DNA of 64,000 nt, from NCBI RefSeq assembly GCF_017654505.1, contig NC_054536.1:12011794-12075793 (forward strand). Reading direction: 5' to 3'. The stretch comes from Polyodon spathula (taxonomy: Eukaryota > Chordata > Actinopteri > Acipenseriformes > Polyodontidae). The position numbers and the translations under genes were made by a program. This document shows, in pieces, positions 39,985 to 52,931 of this stretch. The notes below the pieces were generated by a model, which was not told where the DNA came from, did no database searches, and worked only from the letters and a program-made list of their open reading frames with translations. Every line of letters begins with the position of its first letter. Positions within the stretch are counted from its first letter, which is position 1.

Positions 39985-42960
39985 CTTCAGCCTTTTTCAA
40001 TCCACTGCTGGATGAAGGCCTCTCCAAAATCCTGTCTGCTGCATCTCAAATCCACTTGCCCAGCATGTTCCCTAATTTAATCTTGCCATCTTCCTGTAGG
40101 TCTTCTTCTTGGTCTCTTTATATCTCTTGGGATTCAGTCTAGTATCTCCTCGGTCCAGTGATGTCCGGCTCACTGCCATTTCATTTTTTTTCATTCTTAC
40201 AATAACATTGCTTACTTTTGCTTGTGCTCTTAACTACTCCTTCCTTTTCCTGTCTCTTGTTATTCCCAGCATGCATTTTTCCATACTCCATCGAGTCGTT
40301 TGTAATTTGAGTCATTTTTGCATTGAGGGTTCAGGTCTTGCATCCGTAAGTTAGCACTGCCAGCACGCATTGGTCAAAGACTTTCCTCTTGAGGCATAAG
40401 GATAGTTTCCCTTTCAGAACCATGCTTAATCTTCCAAAGGCACTCCAGCCCAGTTTTGCTCTTCTGTTGATTTTGCACATTTGTTTCATCGTTGCCGAAA
40501 CTGACTGCCCTAAGTACATGTAGTGATTGACTTCTTCAAGCTTGCTCCCATTGACTTCAATTGCCTGTGGAATGGTATATTCATTGAACATGACTCAAGT
40601 CTTCTTCAGGTTCATTTTCAAACCTGCTTTAATGTTAGCCTGATGTACTTCTTGTATTCTTGTTTGTAATTCTTCTGGGCACGTTGTAAATATGAGGATG
40701 TTGTCACCAAATTATAGGTGATTCAAGCAGGCTCCATTGATTTTTAGCCCCTTATTTTCTCAATCCAGTGTTTTGAAAATGAAATTTCTTTTAGGGTGGC
40801 CATGAAGAGCTTTAGGGAAATTGTATCTCCTTGACAAACTCCTTTTTTAATCTTGATTTTGTCGCTGTTATGGAGGGTTACTGTGGATGCAGCATTCTTG
40901 TATATGGTGCTGATCAAGTCTCTGTACGTTTTCTCAATTCTTTGTTTTTTCAGATAGCTTAATACAGATCTTGTGTAAACACTTTTTTTGTTTAAGGCTT
41001 TTTCATAGTCAATGAATCCCAAGCAAAGTGGTAGTTCATACTCAATGCTGGTTTGAATCACTTGCCTTACAACTTGAAGATAATCCATTGTGCTAAATCC
41101 ACTCTTGAATCCTGCTTGCTCATTTGATTGTGCAGAGTCAGATTTTGAGTCAGAGCTTGAAGTTTGTTGGAGACTATCTTAGTAAAAATGTTGTAGATTA
41201 TAGGAAGTAAGCTAACAGGATTCTAGTTCTCGAGCTCTTCTTTATCTCCTTTCTCATGTAAAGTATCACTGATGCGTTCCAGTCGATTGACACTTTCTTT
41301 TGCTTAGTACAATCTAAAATATGCTTCTTCACCACTTCTTTCATGATGTCAATCGTTATGCCATTTTCTCCTGGTGCCTTTCCTCTCTTCATATGTTTGA
41401 TAGCATGTTTCACTTCTTCTGATAGAATGTCTGGAACTTCTTCCTTGGGTTGCGTTTTTTCCATCTCATCTTCGTCATCTGCTATGTTTCTCTTTTCATC
41501 TTGATATAATTCTGTAAAAGTCTTCGACTCTGCAAAATCAATTTACAGTTCTTGATAACAGTCCCATCGTCTTGCTTGATTGTTAACATCTGTCCCCCCC
41601 CCCCAACGATCAGTGTTTGTTTTCCTTTCTTCATGCTTTGGTTGTTTTCAATAGTTTTCTCTACCAACCTACAGTTGAATGACCATGTATCCTCAGTAAT
41701 GCACTTTATCTCGCAGAGCTGAATGCATTCAATCTTTCACTTCAGAGCTACTGCTTGTTTAATTTCCCTTCTTTTCTTCATGAGGTCTTTTGTCTCTTGC
41801 GTGATCTTCTGGTCACATCTGGTACTCTGTTTTCCACTGATGTTCTTTGCTGTTTCTGCAAATTTGCGTCACTTCATAGATTTTGTTTACCTCAATTGCT
41901 TCATCTTTTTTCAGATCTTGAAGAACGCTGAATCTATTCTTCAGTTTTAGTTGAAACACCAGGCTTTGCTTCTGAAGCATTTCTACGATGATTATGTTGG
42001 ATTTCATCATCATGAGTTTCGCTCTCTCCAGTGCTGTGTTTAGGAGTATTTTGCAAGTCTGTGGTCACTTACTATGTTAAAATAGTTTAGTACTGAGACA
42101 TCTTGTATGGTGTGCTTCTTGTTAGTGAGTATGTAGTCAGTTTCATTCTTCACTCCGTTGGGTCCTCTCCATGTCCATTTCCTGATGGGTTTCTTCTGGA
42201 AGAAGGTGTTCATGATGAATAAGTTCTTGTTCTCTGCAAATTTGACTAGTCTGTCGCCCCTTTCATTCCTGTTGCAATGTCTTCTTGCTAGGCTCCTATT
42301 TTGGCGTTGAAGTCAACAATGATGAAATTATAGTGGCTCTTCCCATTTTCGTGTAGTTCTTGTACTTCTTCATAAAAAGGTCTTCGGCTTCTTCATAGCT
42401 TATTGTTGGTGCATATACTTGGATAACCTGAAGTTCATACTACGTTATTCTTGATTGTCTTGTGGACAATGAATCCAGCGCCTCCTGTTCATCCATCTGT
42501 ATTGCCTTGGTAGAAGGAAAGATGTCCACTCTTGAGTTCTAATAGACCTTCATCTTTTTGCTGTACTTTGCTTAGTCCTAAGATGTCCCACTAGATTCTT
42601 CTAGGTTCTTCTTCCAACTCTTGCTTCACCTGAAAGAGATCTGCAGTTGTTCTGTGGCAGCCTAAAATCGTAACCCAGCGATTCTTGGCACCCTCTGTCT
42701 TCATGCCTATCCAGCCATTGCATTGGTCAGCGATAATCGAGCCTCTGGTGAATGAGGGCCAGGTTTTTGTCTGTGCTTTAATTATGGGGGGGTTGGCCAT
42801 AAATCACCACGTTGGCCAGGCAGGTTGGTAAGTGCCCTTTCCACTATGGCTGAGTATGTTACTCAAGCTTTCACAGCATGGTTGAACCTACCAGAGACAG
42901 ACGACCCCACTGTACTTCGTCTTGAGAACCCAATGTCACCTTCCTGCCACTTTGAGGCAG
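39985..42960 (-). mobile_element. RTE-like LINE remnant
   Basis: The minus strand retains, from 5' to 3', endonuclease-linked scraps such as NRWVTILGCHRTTADLFQVK near 42660. An RT region follows with EEVKHAIKHMKRGKAPGENG and ITIDIMKE near 41360, then LGFIDYEKALN (41010), GVCQGDTISLKLFMATLKEI (40800), and the C-terminal YLGQSVSATMK and RKVFDQCVLAVLTYGCKT near 40340-40500. These phrases are typical of RTE-type endonuclease-reverse transcriptases. The catalytic YADD box lies in a degraded part and was not seen. Many stops and shifts show it is old and dead. The edges are approximate. Confidence 0.8.
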
Positions 42961-43940
42961 TGGAAGTTGGACTTTAGGAAGGATCTATATAATTGGTAAT
43001 GGACATCACAAACCTAAGAGCTTTAAACCATTTTCATGGGGTTTCTTTTGATTAAGTCTTGCATTTAATTAGAATATAAAATGAGAAAGTCCCACATGGC
43101 ATGCAGAAGTAGCAGCCAGTATATGCCTTTTCAATGAGTTCTATATAGCAGTTTTTAGCACAGTAGTGTTGCGCTAAACATTTTAAAGTATAGAGTTAGT
43201 GAAAAATGCATGCATAGTGCATCACTGTCTGTTAATGCACATCAGAGCTTGGAGATTAATGATTTTGTCTGGGTCTTTAGCTTGACATGCAACACATTTT
43301 TATTCTGAGGCAGAAAAATCAACAGACAGGTATTTAGATAGACTCAGGTTTCCCACTTTGCTACCCACAAACACATTATGCCAATAAACAACAATATTTT
43401 AATCCAATATGTAATATGATTCTGTGCCTTTTTGGAATTGGCACTAATTTAAATTGAAATATTTTTTCGACAGGGAGTTTTGCAGCATGGTCTTGCTGCT
43501 GCAGAACAGTAGAATGCTCTGCATCACAGGTGGCAAAGAACTAAATGTGTTTTTGTTTTTTATTATTTCATATGCCCCAAAGGGTAAAAGCTCATTTAAA
43601 TTTCTGAATTGATTAGTGACGCTGGGGTGGCGTCTCATGCTCTCTAGATTCCACTCAAACAGAATAACAGAAGAAAATCAATTGTAAAATATAGGTGGAC
43701 GTACTTTCACTTTCTTATTGTGCTAAGTTTGAAATAAGACTGTAATTACACTGTAGTAACATAATCAGTACACATAATTTAACAACATGCTTAATAACAA
43801 ATGGGAAATACTGATAGCTGATTTTGTACTCAGTTTTCTGTAAGTGGTGTTATAGGGTAATAATGAGTCTTTGTCAAAAAGAAATAGCAAATTATAAATT
43901 TTAGACATTGTTTCAGACATTGTATGAATACATTTCTTCT
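42961..43940. other. No gene seen
   Basis: Nothing supported. Confidence 0.4.
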
Positions 43941-43944
43941 ATGG

Positions 43945-44110
43945 CAGAGGTTCTCAAACCTGGTCCTGGGGGACCACTGCCCTGCTGGTTGTTGTTCCAA
44001 CCGAGCGCTCAATTACATGATTGAACCTTTAATTGAACTAATAGTGTGCCTAATCTGAGCTTTTTAATTATTTTAAATAGATGGAGATTTCAATTTAGGT
44101 ATACAATTGT
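43945..44110. mobile_element. MITE-like dispersed repeat
   Basis: cagaggttctcaaacctggt, tcctgggggaccactgccct and ttaattgaactaata form a block I recognise as widely dispersed in fish genomes, probably a non-autonomous DNA transposon end. The other end was not located and no target duplication was seen. Confidence 0.5.
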
Positions 44111-45347
44111 ATAAGGAACTGAAAGGGTTCAATTATAATGTCAGTAATAACTGTGAATACAACAGTGAAAGTGATTCATCTAGCATCTGCAATACTTTAC
44201 ATGTTCTTCTATATGAAACTTTGGATCCCTCCTATACATTTTTTTTTTTGGGAGAGGGGGACTGGTAGTGCTCCCATGCGTCCTGGTGGAAGATTACATA
44301 TCAGGAATGTAAAGTTCATGGCAGTGGTGTTAATAGAAAATATAGCATAGTATTAAAGTGTTACTGAACAGACTGCAGGGTTTAAAACACAAAGCATTAC
44401 TTTCCCTAGTGTCATTAAATTGTTTTCGACTCCTCTCACAAAGTTAAGCATTTTGATTCATGTATTTGTCTTCTAATGCCAGGATTCTACTTGCTCAATC
44501 CAGTTCAGAAAGGCATAAAAACAGATTTATGAATATACATGAAAGCCCCGTAAAATAGCAACATGCACTTTACAGTCTGGTCTGAGTGGCGATGCAAGAT
44601 GTACAGGGGGCGTACCTCCAACAATATTCATATTTATTTGTACTCAAAATGTGCAAAAAACATTGTGACACAGAACACTTTATATCTATTCAGTGAACTC
44701 TGCTCTCTGCCCAAAATCTGTTGCGCTGCTTAGCATGAAGAGTTCTCACTTTTATTACTTGTTCTTATTCCACTGTAACCTATTAAAATAATGTATATAA
44801 TTATTTATTGTCATTGTATGGGGCTAGTCATGCATATTCATAAACCTGTTCCAGCCCCTCTGAACCTGTGCCAGAGCAAGCAGGTAGGATACTGACAAAG
44901 ATGACAGGAGTTGGGAACCAATTAAATATATAACCCTTTTTACAAACTACTGGTTCCTATGCCATATTTTTTCAATGCTAAAACCAAGCAACTCAGCCAT
45001 GGTTTCAAGTAGTGCAATACTCTTTAACGTACCTACTTTTATTAATATGCTGCAATAAGGGCTGGGGCTGAACTTGTGGAAATACGAATTGAACTGAATT
45101 AGTTAAGTGACAGAGGTAAATAGCGCAGGCAACATACATTAGTCAGTGGCAGCTCTTGAATTCCATTTAATAATGCATATGCAAATTTCAGTTAAGTCAC
45201 CTTTAAGTTTAAAGGGGAAAAATGGTTTTCCGCAGGACAAAATACACTTTCCAGACAACACCTCATGTTGTATTCATGCAATACAAGTAAGGCACAGGGG
45301 ACTATCCCATCCATTGAGCTTAAATATGAATTACTGCCAATTTCTAG
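44111..45347. other. No gene seen
   Basis: Nothing supported. Confidence 0.4.
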
Positions 45348-45352
45348 GTCAC

Positions 45353-46061
45353 TGTGGAAGGGGTGTGGGTAATTCACTGACTAGGAGACAGACAGGTGTA
45401 ATTGAAAACACCACACAGGTGCCCAGTTTTATTTGCAAACAGTTCTTGCTTTTTCCGGCAGAGGGCACTGTTGACCGTGGGCTGCCTATCAACGATGATA
45501 GACAGCACCACGGAAATACCACAGCTGGTACGTGAACAGCAAGTGCACTCGCAGGTGCTCAAAGAAATAATAATGAAAACAGAAGGCGAAAAGAACAATG
45601 AAAAATAAAACAGTAATAAAACTACAAATAAAAGGTGCTGCACTCGGCAGCGTTATCCCGGTCTTCGCTACCCGCATGACCCGGATCACCGTCCTACTCT
45701 GTAGGCTAACTAGCCTGTTCTTTCACAATACGCCAGGGTCTGCCCAAGGGTTCCCCGCTCTCTCTGTCTCGCTATGAAACTCTTTGTTTCGCCTGATTCC
45801 CGGTCCTGGATCAGAGCTTCCGCACTCTCGTTGCGTCTAAGTGGGCAGACCTGAGGAAACAACGGAGAGTTAATTTATAGGGCTAACAATCTCCCAAGAC
45901 GCGCCTCTCAACCATTCAGAGAGGGGGAAAGTCCACACACCCACTTTCCCACCTCCCCGTGTCACTGCCATGACTCACAGGCGGTTGTTGGACGACTGCC
46001 GCCCTCTTCCTGCAGCCCGTGAACACGCCAGCAGAGTCAGCACAGATCTCTCCCTGTTACA
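45353..46061 (-). repeat. Solo LTR with perfect 5-bp target duplication
   Basis: The block starts TGTGGAAGGGG and ends CCCTGTTACA on the plus strand, flanked by GTCAC on both sides (45348-45352 and 46062-46066). On the minus strand it opens TGTAACAGGGAGAG, has a TATA-like cctataaattaac near 45875, and ends with an AATAAA in caaataaaactgggc near 45430. At 709 bases with intact ends and no internal genes it is a classic solo LTR. It is GC-richer than its surroundings. Its family differs from the others here. Confidence 0.88.
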
Positions 46062-46066
46062 GTCAC

Positions 46067-47005
46067 TTATGTTCTTTTATGAAAAACGTCATATCATGAT
46101 AAATATGTATTACATGTTTTAAATTTATTTTTTCTTAGCAATCAAGGTCACATGACGGAGAGCAGAGGCATTAAAAACATGCAAGTCATAGGAAAGACAA
46201 TGATTGGTTACACACAATCAAGGAATGATTGGCTGTTGTCTATTTCATGTTCCTAGCATACACTGAGTATGCACGGCTTCAGTCATGCACTACCTAAGGC
46301 AGACTATTTTTTTGATTTGTGCAACATTCATGATTTGTGCACCATGATACACCATTCTTAAAAGCACAACATAGATTTAGAGGAATTACATGTGTTTTAA
46401 CATAATGGTTTTAAAAATAACTTAAAAGAACACTAAAAAATTATAAATCAGCCTTGAACTGTGTGCAAATGTAATAGTAACATCAGTAAAGGGCTGCATA
46501 ACTGTTTAATACAGACATTACTTTTTGTCAAAGTCCTTCATCAAGATATGCTATTCAGAGAAAAATAAATTAGAAATGCACTGGAAACTACTGGGTAGAT
46601 GGCAAACAGTATCAAGAAAATAAACAGTGAAGTGCAGTGAAGGGGGAAATGTGAACATGATTATTGTGACAGAGTCCTCACCAGATTAGAGGATGGGGTT
46701 ATAGTTTGTACTTTTGGGTTATTGAACAATTGAGCAAATTACTTCATTCTGGACTACAGGAGTAACACTATAAAGGCATGGTATCAGGAAATATTTGTTG
46801 TAGGCTCCTGCTGCCTTGTGATTATTGTTGTATTTGATTGACTAAAAAAGGGCAAAACCCAATGCAAGTCAATCCTTTACACTACAATTACTAGTGCCCA
46901 GTGATCTGCTAAAAATGAGAAGTAGACAAGAGAGTATATATAAGTATAATAGTAACACAGTAAAAATGATATAGGGCTCTGTGGCAAGTATAATGTTCTA
47001 AATTA
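46067..47005. other. No gene seen
   Basis: Nothing supported. Confidence 0.4.
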
Positions 47006-47014
47006 AAGTATGTG

Positions 47015-47300
47015 CTAGATATGGCAGGGCAGGGAGATTAAACTTCCCTCTCTGCCCAATTGAAGGAATGTGAAGCAGGTGAACAGGTGTCAATTGCACA
47101 ACTGATGATCAATTCACACTGGTCACCTGCCTTTGTTCTTGGTTCTTAGTTGTTATACAAAGTAACCACTCGTGGTCACTGTGTGTGTTAACCGAGATCC
47201 TAGTGTTCAATGTAGGGATCAGTTTAGGGGATTATAATCCCACCCTAGTTTATTTAGAGTGTGGCAGGAAGAAGGTTCCTGAAGCGGGACCTCTCTTAGT
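47015..47300 (+). repeat. LTR-like fragment
   Basis: Its opening, gatatggcagggcagggaga, resembles the fragment at 39516 and has the look of a U3 region. The end is not defined. Confidence 0.3.
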
Positions 47301-47524
47301 GGAAGCAGCACTGAGCCACTGGATGACAAACTTTTGGTTTTAGCTGTTTTGCACACCGGTTTGTATTATGCACACCTGTGTGCATGTCCTTCTGCATCAG
47401 GGCTACTATTGCTGGTAACCTAGCGGTGACCACCAACCACTGCAACTGCCTGTTGGTTAGTAAAAACTGGATACCAAGTTTTACCAAGTAAACTTCTGTA
47501 CTATTGAATGGTTTTACAGTACAT

Positions 47525-48535
47525 CATTTTCCCTTCTATCCTGACAAGTGCCCCAATCCCAGCCAATGAGTAACATCCCAATAACATGATGCTGCCACCA
47601 CCATGCTTCACAGTAGGGATGGTGTTCTTTGGGTGATGCGCTGTGTTGGGTTTGCGCCAAACATAACGCTTTGCATTTAGGCCAAAAAGTTCCAGTTTAG
47701 TTTCGTCAGATCACAAAACTTTTTGGCACATGGCTACAGAGTCACCTGAGTTTTTTTTTTTTTTTTGCATAATTCAAAATAGGATTCAAGATGAGCTTTC
47801 TTGAGTAATGGCTTTCTTCTTGCCACCCTACCATACAGGCCAGATTTGTGGAGTGCTTGGGATATTGTTGTCACATGCACATTGGTCAGTCTTGGTCATA
47901 AAAGTGTATAGCTCTTGCAAAGTTGCCATTGGCCTCTTGGTAGCCTCTTTGATCAGTCTCCTTCTTTCTCGGTCATCCAGTTTGGAGGGACAGCCTGATC
48001 TAGGCATGGTCTTGGTGGTGCCATACACCTTCCACTTCTTAATAATCGTCTTGACCGTGCTCCAAGGGATATTCAAGGCCTTTGATATTTTTTTATACCC
48101 ATCCTCATATCTGTGCCTTTTAACAATTTTGTCCCGGAGATTCTTTTGAAAGCACCTTGGTGCTCATGGTTGAGTTTTCGCTTTGAAATGCACTACCCAG
48201 CAGAGGGAAACTACAGGAATGCTGAATTAATCCTAAAATCATGTGACTCGCTACAATTAACTTGGTGTGTGATTTTGAAGGTGATTGGTTACACTTGAGC
48301 TAATTTACGATTGATATTACAAGGGGGGGGGGGTGGACACTTATCCGACTAAGCTATTTTTATTTTTAATTAATTTTCTACACATTTCTAGAATATTTTG
48401 TTTCAATTAGAAGTTGTGGAGTAGGACGTGTAGATAAATGAAGAAAAAAAAAACTATTTTAATGAATTTTAATTCCAGGCAATAAGGCAACAATGGAACA
48501 TTTTGAAAGGGGGTGTAGACTTTCTATAGGCACTG
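47525..48535 (-). mobile_element. Tc1-like transposon, 3'-truncated
   Basis: The right end (gtagactttctataggcact at 48515-48534, then G) is the terminal inverted repeat, flanked by TA at 48536. The minus-strand transposase keeps its N-terminal HTH and linker: MNIPWSTVKTIIKKWKVYGT, GCPSKLDDRERRRLIKEA and MATLQELYTFM (47828-48076). Catalytic parts are shifted and the left terminal repeat is absent. It is the same family as the split copy at 30122-34225 and proves what the unsplit sequence looked like. Confidence 0.87.
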
Positions 48536-48540
48536 TATAT

Positions 48541-49425
48541 GTTTGCAGACAATAGCCCAAACATCTGTGTATTCTATACTGTGGTACTGTACTTTCCGTC
48601 TTTGACATGCAGGATCTCAGGCAGCAGGCTATAAAGCACTTTCCTCAGAATTAAACATCAGAAGCAGCCTGTCCATTATCAACAGATGTCTGATCTAGTC
48701 AGAATTTTGTTCTTGATTTTATGTCTTTCTCCTGTAGATTTGATTCCAGACTACCCTAGCTCGCAACCCACATTGATGCATTTTTCTGATTGTAAGGGGC
48801 AGAGTTTAGGAAGCAATCAAAAGCAATAGTGTGTTTGTGTGGGTTTTTTTTAACCTCCTTTTGATATTGCTAGCATTCATAGATCTTGTCTGCTCATTCA
48901 TATCGTTACAACCTTTAATAATAAAGCTTTGAATACTTTTATGGGACATTGTACCTTTTAAATCAAATTTAAATCGTGTGCTTTTATGGTATTTATACGG
49001 CAGCTGTAATTATGTGTATTATATCCCTGCATGTACCGAGCAGAGGAATTGTGGTCCAGCTGCCTGATCAAACTGTTGCCTCAAGGATTATAACGTATTA
49101 ACGTAATACTACAGAAAAAGGTTTTTCATATTGCTTTTTGAGATCCCATCTCGCCAACAAATGTCAATCAAACAATAGTCATATATTTTGGGAGGTAGGG
49201 TGTTTTGTCAGAAACACAGTGTGATAGTTAAACATTTATGTAATAATACTCTTTAGTGAGTCCAGTGTAAAGAGATCGATATTTTTCTTGTAATTTTACG
49301 ACTGTAATGATGCCTGGAGATTTGACAAGCAGACGTTAAAGTGGCTTCATAATCTCTTTCACCAATATAGATACATCTCAGTTGGCTCTTAGTCTTCTAT
49401 GGTTATGTTGAGGGCATGCAGGTCT
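48541..49425. other. No gene seen
   Basis: Nothing supported. Confidence 0.4.
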
Positions 49426-49427
49426 TT

Positions 49428-49506
<79 letters not shown>
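49428..49506. repeat. (TA)n microsatellite
   Basis: About 75 bases of TA with one phase break, then GTGTGT. Confidence 0.95.
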
Positions 49507-49510
<4 letters not shown>

Positions 49511-50335
49511 TGATACCTGAAAACAAAGCAGAAGTTTTGTTCGTTTACATATGCCTCAAATCAGTGCTCTTGAAATGTGCATTTGTATTTAACTCACTGT
49601 CGTTTGTAACTTTAAGATCTATTTTTACCATGTGATAAATTGTGGAAGGTGAAGACCAATCCTTTTGAAAGTTGATGGGGAAAATCAAATCATTCCTGCT
49701 TTTGTTACCTTGGAGGATGTTTATTGTTTGTTTGCCTTTAAAATAATGATGTGTTTATTGCATGGGTTTGTCATTTCCCAGGAAAAAGTTACAGTAAATA
49801 TTATATAATCTTTTTTTCAATGGAAATATTCCCTGCACTCTGATTGGCTGAGCTAGAAGGATATAGTCCTTAGTATATGCAATTGGAATGTTTGTAACTG
49901 CATCACACCACCAATCTTTTATTTGTAACAAAAAGTCATTTAAAGTAAATTTCAACATTTTGTATATCACATTAATTGAAAAAGCGATGTGTAAAAACTT
50001 CCTGGAACCAACCACCATAGAGATGGTATAAAAGCCTCCACATCAGGTATTAAGAGACATTATAGACCATTGGGTTGTAATACCGCTCTCGGCTTCGTCT
50101 CCAGCCCCATTACCCAAAGGGTCCAGTAATGCCCTCTGTGTCAGATCTTATTTCTTACATCTAAAGAGATCTTGTGGTATGAAATACACTATATAAATAC
50201 ATTGCAATATGGATCATTAAGCTATAACACATGGAATACATTAGCTGCGTTCTTATATAAGATTGGAATTATGCACTTACCTCTGTTGCTGTTCCAATAT
50301 ATGTATGTGTGGCGAGTGGTTGCAGTGCACAGGTG
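49507..50335. other. No gene seen
   Basis: Nothing supported. Confidence 0.4.
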
Positions 50336-50341
50336 TAGTGA

Positions 50342-50938
50342 TGTCACGGACCAGGAAGAAGCGGAACCAAACAGGGTATTTTGTTTGAAATGGCCGTAGC
50401 CGAATCTTTAACAAATAATAAAACAAAGAAGCGAACACAAAACAGGACATGGCACTCTAAGCCAAATTAAATAGACAAACAAAACTTACTAACACTAAAC
50501 GAAACAAACACTGACACACAGGGACAAACACTAAACAAAACAAGTACTGTGCTGGTCCTCCAGCAAGACGTAGCAACTGATTTACTTTACTATTTTTAAT
50601 TCTCCTTCTCCACACCCATTCCTTTGCCCTGAACACACAACCCCGAGTGAGTGAAAACATACTGCTTTTACGCGGCTGTACCGAGACTCGATTGCTAATC
50701 AATCATTTAATTAAAGTCTCAGTACAACGGCACGTGAATTAATAACGTGCAATTCCCCATGCTCACATATTATTACATTTTACCTGCATGTGAAGTGTTG
50801 TGCAATCCTCTTCCCGAAATACAAAAAATACATTTTAAACACACCCACATTATATCCCGTGTACAAATGACTATACACCAACATTAACACACAGCATGCA
50901 ACACAGAAATACACACAGGGTGGGGCAACATTACCACA
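50342..50938 (-). repeat. Solo LTR, family C
   Basis: On the minus strand it begins TGTGGTAATGTTGCCC at 50938 and ends CCTGGTCCGTGACA at 50342. It aligns closely with 53116-53719. It contains the palindrome (50678-50689 with 50714-50725) upstream of a TATA-like gcgtaaaagcag. No matching target duplication could be read at its flanks. Confidence 0.8.
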
Positions 50939-50939
50939 G

Positions 50940-52499
50940 TATCCCATTCCTTCACCATAACCTGTAGATATTTAGAAAATGCACTGTATTTAGTGGGTTG
51001 CATAAAGAAGTAGAAGTAGGTCTGAAAGGCTTTTTGAAATCCATTCATTTTAAATTACTTTCTCGTCTGAAATCCTTTGTGTTAAAGCTTTTGTTTACCG
51101 CATTCCAGACGCAATTATTTTTAATTTAAATATAGAAGCAGCCACCACTTGTGATGTGCAGAAGCTGTTTAAAGATGTGACAGCTGTGCCCATGTTACAT
51201 ACCTCCAAATTAGTGAGGTCTCCTGCTAGACAACAAGTTGCTTTTTACTGTAAATATAGTTTAGCTTCGAATGGTACCTGTCTAAAAGTCTCAGGTTAAA
51301 TTCCAGAGTGCAAATATGTTAGACGCATTGTTCTAATGGGTGTGAATCTGTGTGCTGGATAAAAACATGCTTTCAACACAAACATCGGCACCTGCATTTT
51401 TCTCCTCTGTTAATTAAACATGTAGAACACTTGCAGTACATTGATATGAATACTCAAGCACAGGCATATTTTAATTTTTAGGGAAAGGTCACAACTTGAC
51501 TTCATTATAAAAAGAGGAATGATTTCAATTCTACAACACGTAGTTGTGCTATGTTATTTACATTGAAACAGTTAATCTGCTCCAGAACCACAGTGCATAG
51601 ACAGAATAAATAGGTCTACTCCAAGTAAAAGGTTATTAAGGTAATTAATTGGTGCCCAGGAATTAATTCTGCATATCATGATGTCCAAATACATTAATGT
51701 TTGTTTCAAGCAAAAATATGTTTAATCTTAAATATACATTAGGCCACACATGTGGAAAATGTTTCTGTAGATTACAGCAAAAGAAGTAGAATAGTATGCT
51801 ACTGTCAAACATGTGAACATGAAGAGAAGTGATTTCACATCATTCCAGATTGCATGGTTCCACACAGCAGGGCCTTTACTAGGGGAGTAGCATCATGTTT
51901 TACAGTTATTTTTATGAAATTAGCTTTTTACCTGATACCTTCATCGGATCGTATAGGTGTGAACTTTTCAGCAAATTCAGCATCTGCCTAGATATTATTA
52001 GAGCTGTGAAATACAATTATCCACCTGTGAAATGCAATTACTTAACAAGTATAATAGAAAGTAAAATGTTAAGTTTGTATTGCTTAAAATTCCATCCATG
52101 AAAAACTGTAGCATATTGTATAATTGTGAGTGTCTAGCCCTCACTTTGACTCTTGAGTGCACCCAAATACAGTAAAAGTTTCCATGTGCATACTTCAGGC
52201 TGCATTCGCCACATGCTCTGACCTAGAAGCACTTATAAGAGGGCTTGGAAATTGTTTGTGATCAATTATGTCAACTAGAATTCATGGGGTACCCATTTTA
52301 ACAGAACTAACCAAATCTCCTTACCACATTTCTGAGATGAAAAAATACTAAGCAATGTGTTTGATAACTATTAAAGTACAAACTTTGTTCATCTGTTTCT
52401 TTATAAAAAATCTTTCAGCATTAGTTGTGATGTCTAATCAAAAACAATTAAAATATTTTTAAAAAGTACAATAGGATTTTTGCTTGCATCATTCTTAAC
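50940..52499. other. No gene seen
   Basis: About 1.5 kb of AT-rich DNA without a recognised repeat or coding frame. Confidence 0.4.
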
Positions 52500-52576
<77 letters not shown>

Positions 52577-52577
52577 A
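52500..52577. repeat. (TTA)n microsatellite
   Basis: About 25 tandem TTA units. Confidence 0.95.
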
Positions 52578-52930
52578 TAACCTTACATTTTATCACCAAG
52601 TATTTGTATTTTTGAAGTTAAGGTTGAGTATTTTATTTTGTATCCTAATCTACACTGTGCTTTTTTAAAATGTGGTAAGAAATATTTATTAGATTAAAAT
52701 TAACACTAAATAAGTCATTTTAATCAGGATTAACACATTTCTTTTTAAAAAAGTAACATATTCAACCAAATCAAAGTTTAAGGGTTATTCAAACAAATAA
52801 ACATTATTAGGGCGAACTGAAAGTTGAGCAAATATAAAATGGAACTCGTAAGAAATGTAAAAATGTGATATGTTTTGTAGTCAATTATAGCCTATCCTGT
52901 CTACCAAATGACGGCCTTTCCTATACATAT
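52578..52930. other. No gene seen
   Basis: Nothing supported. Confidence 0.4.
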
Positions 52931-52931
52931 A

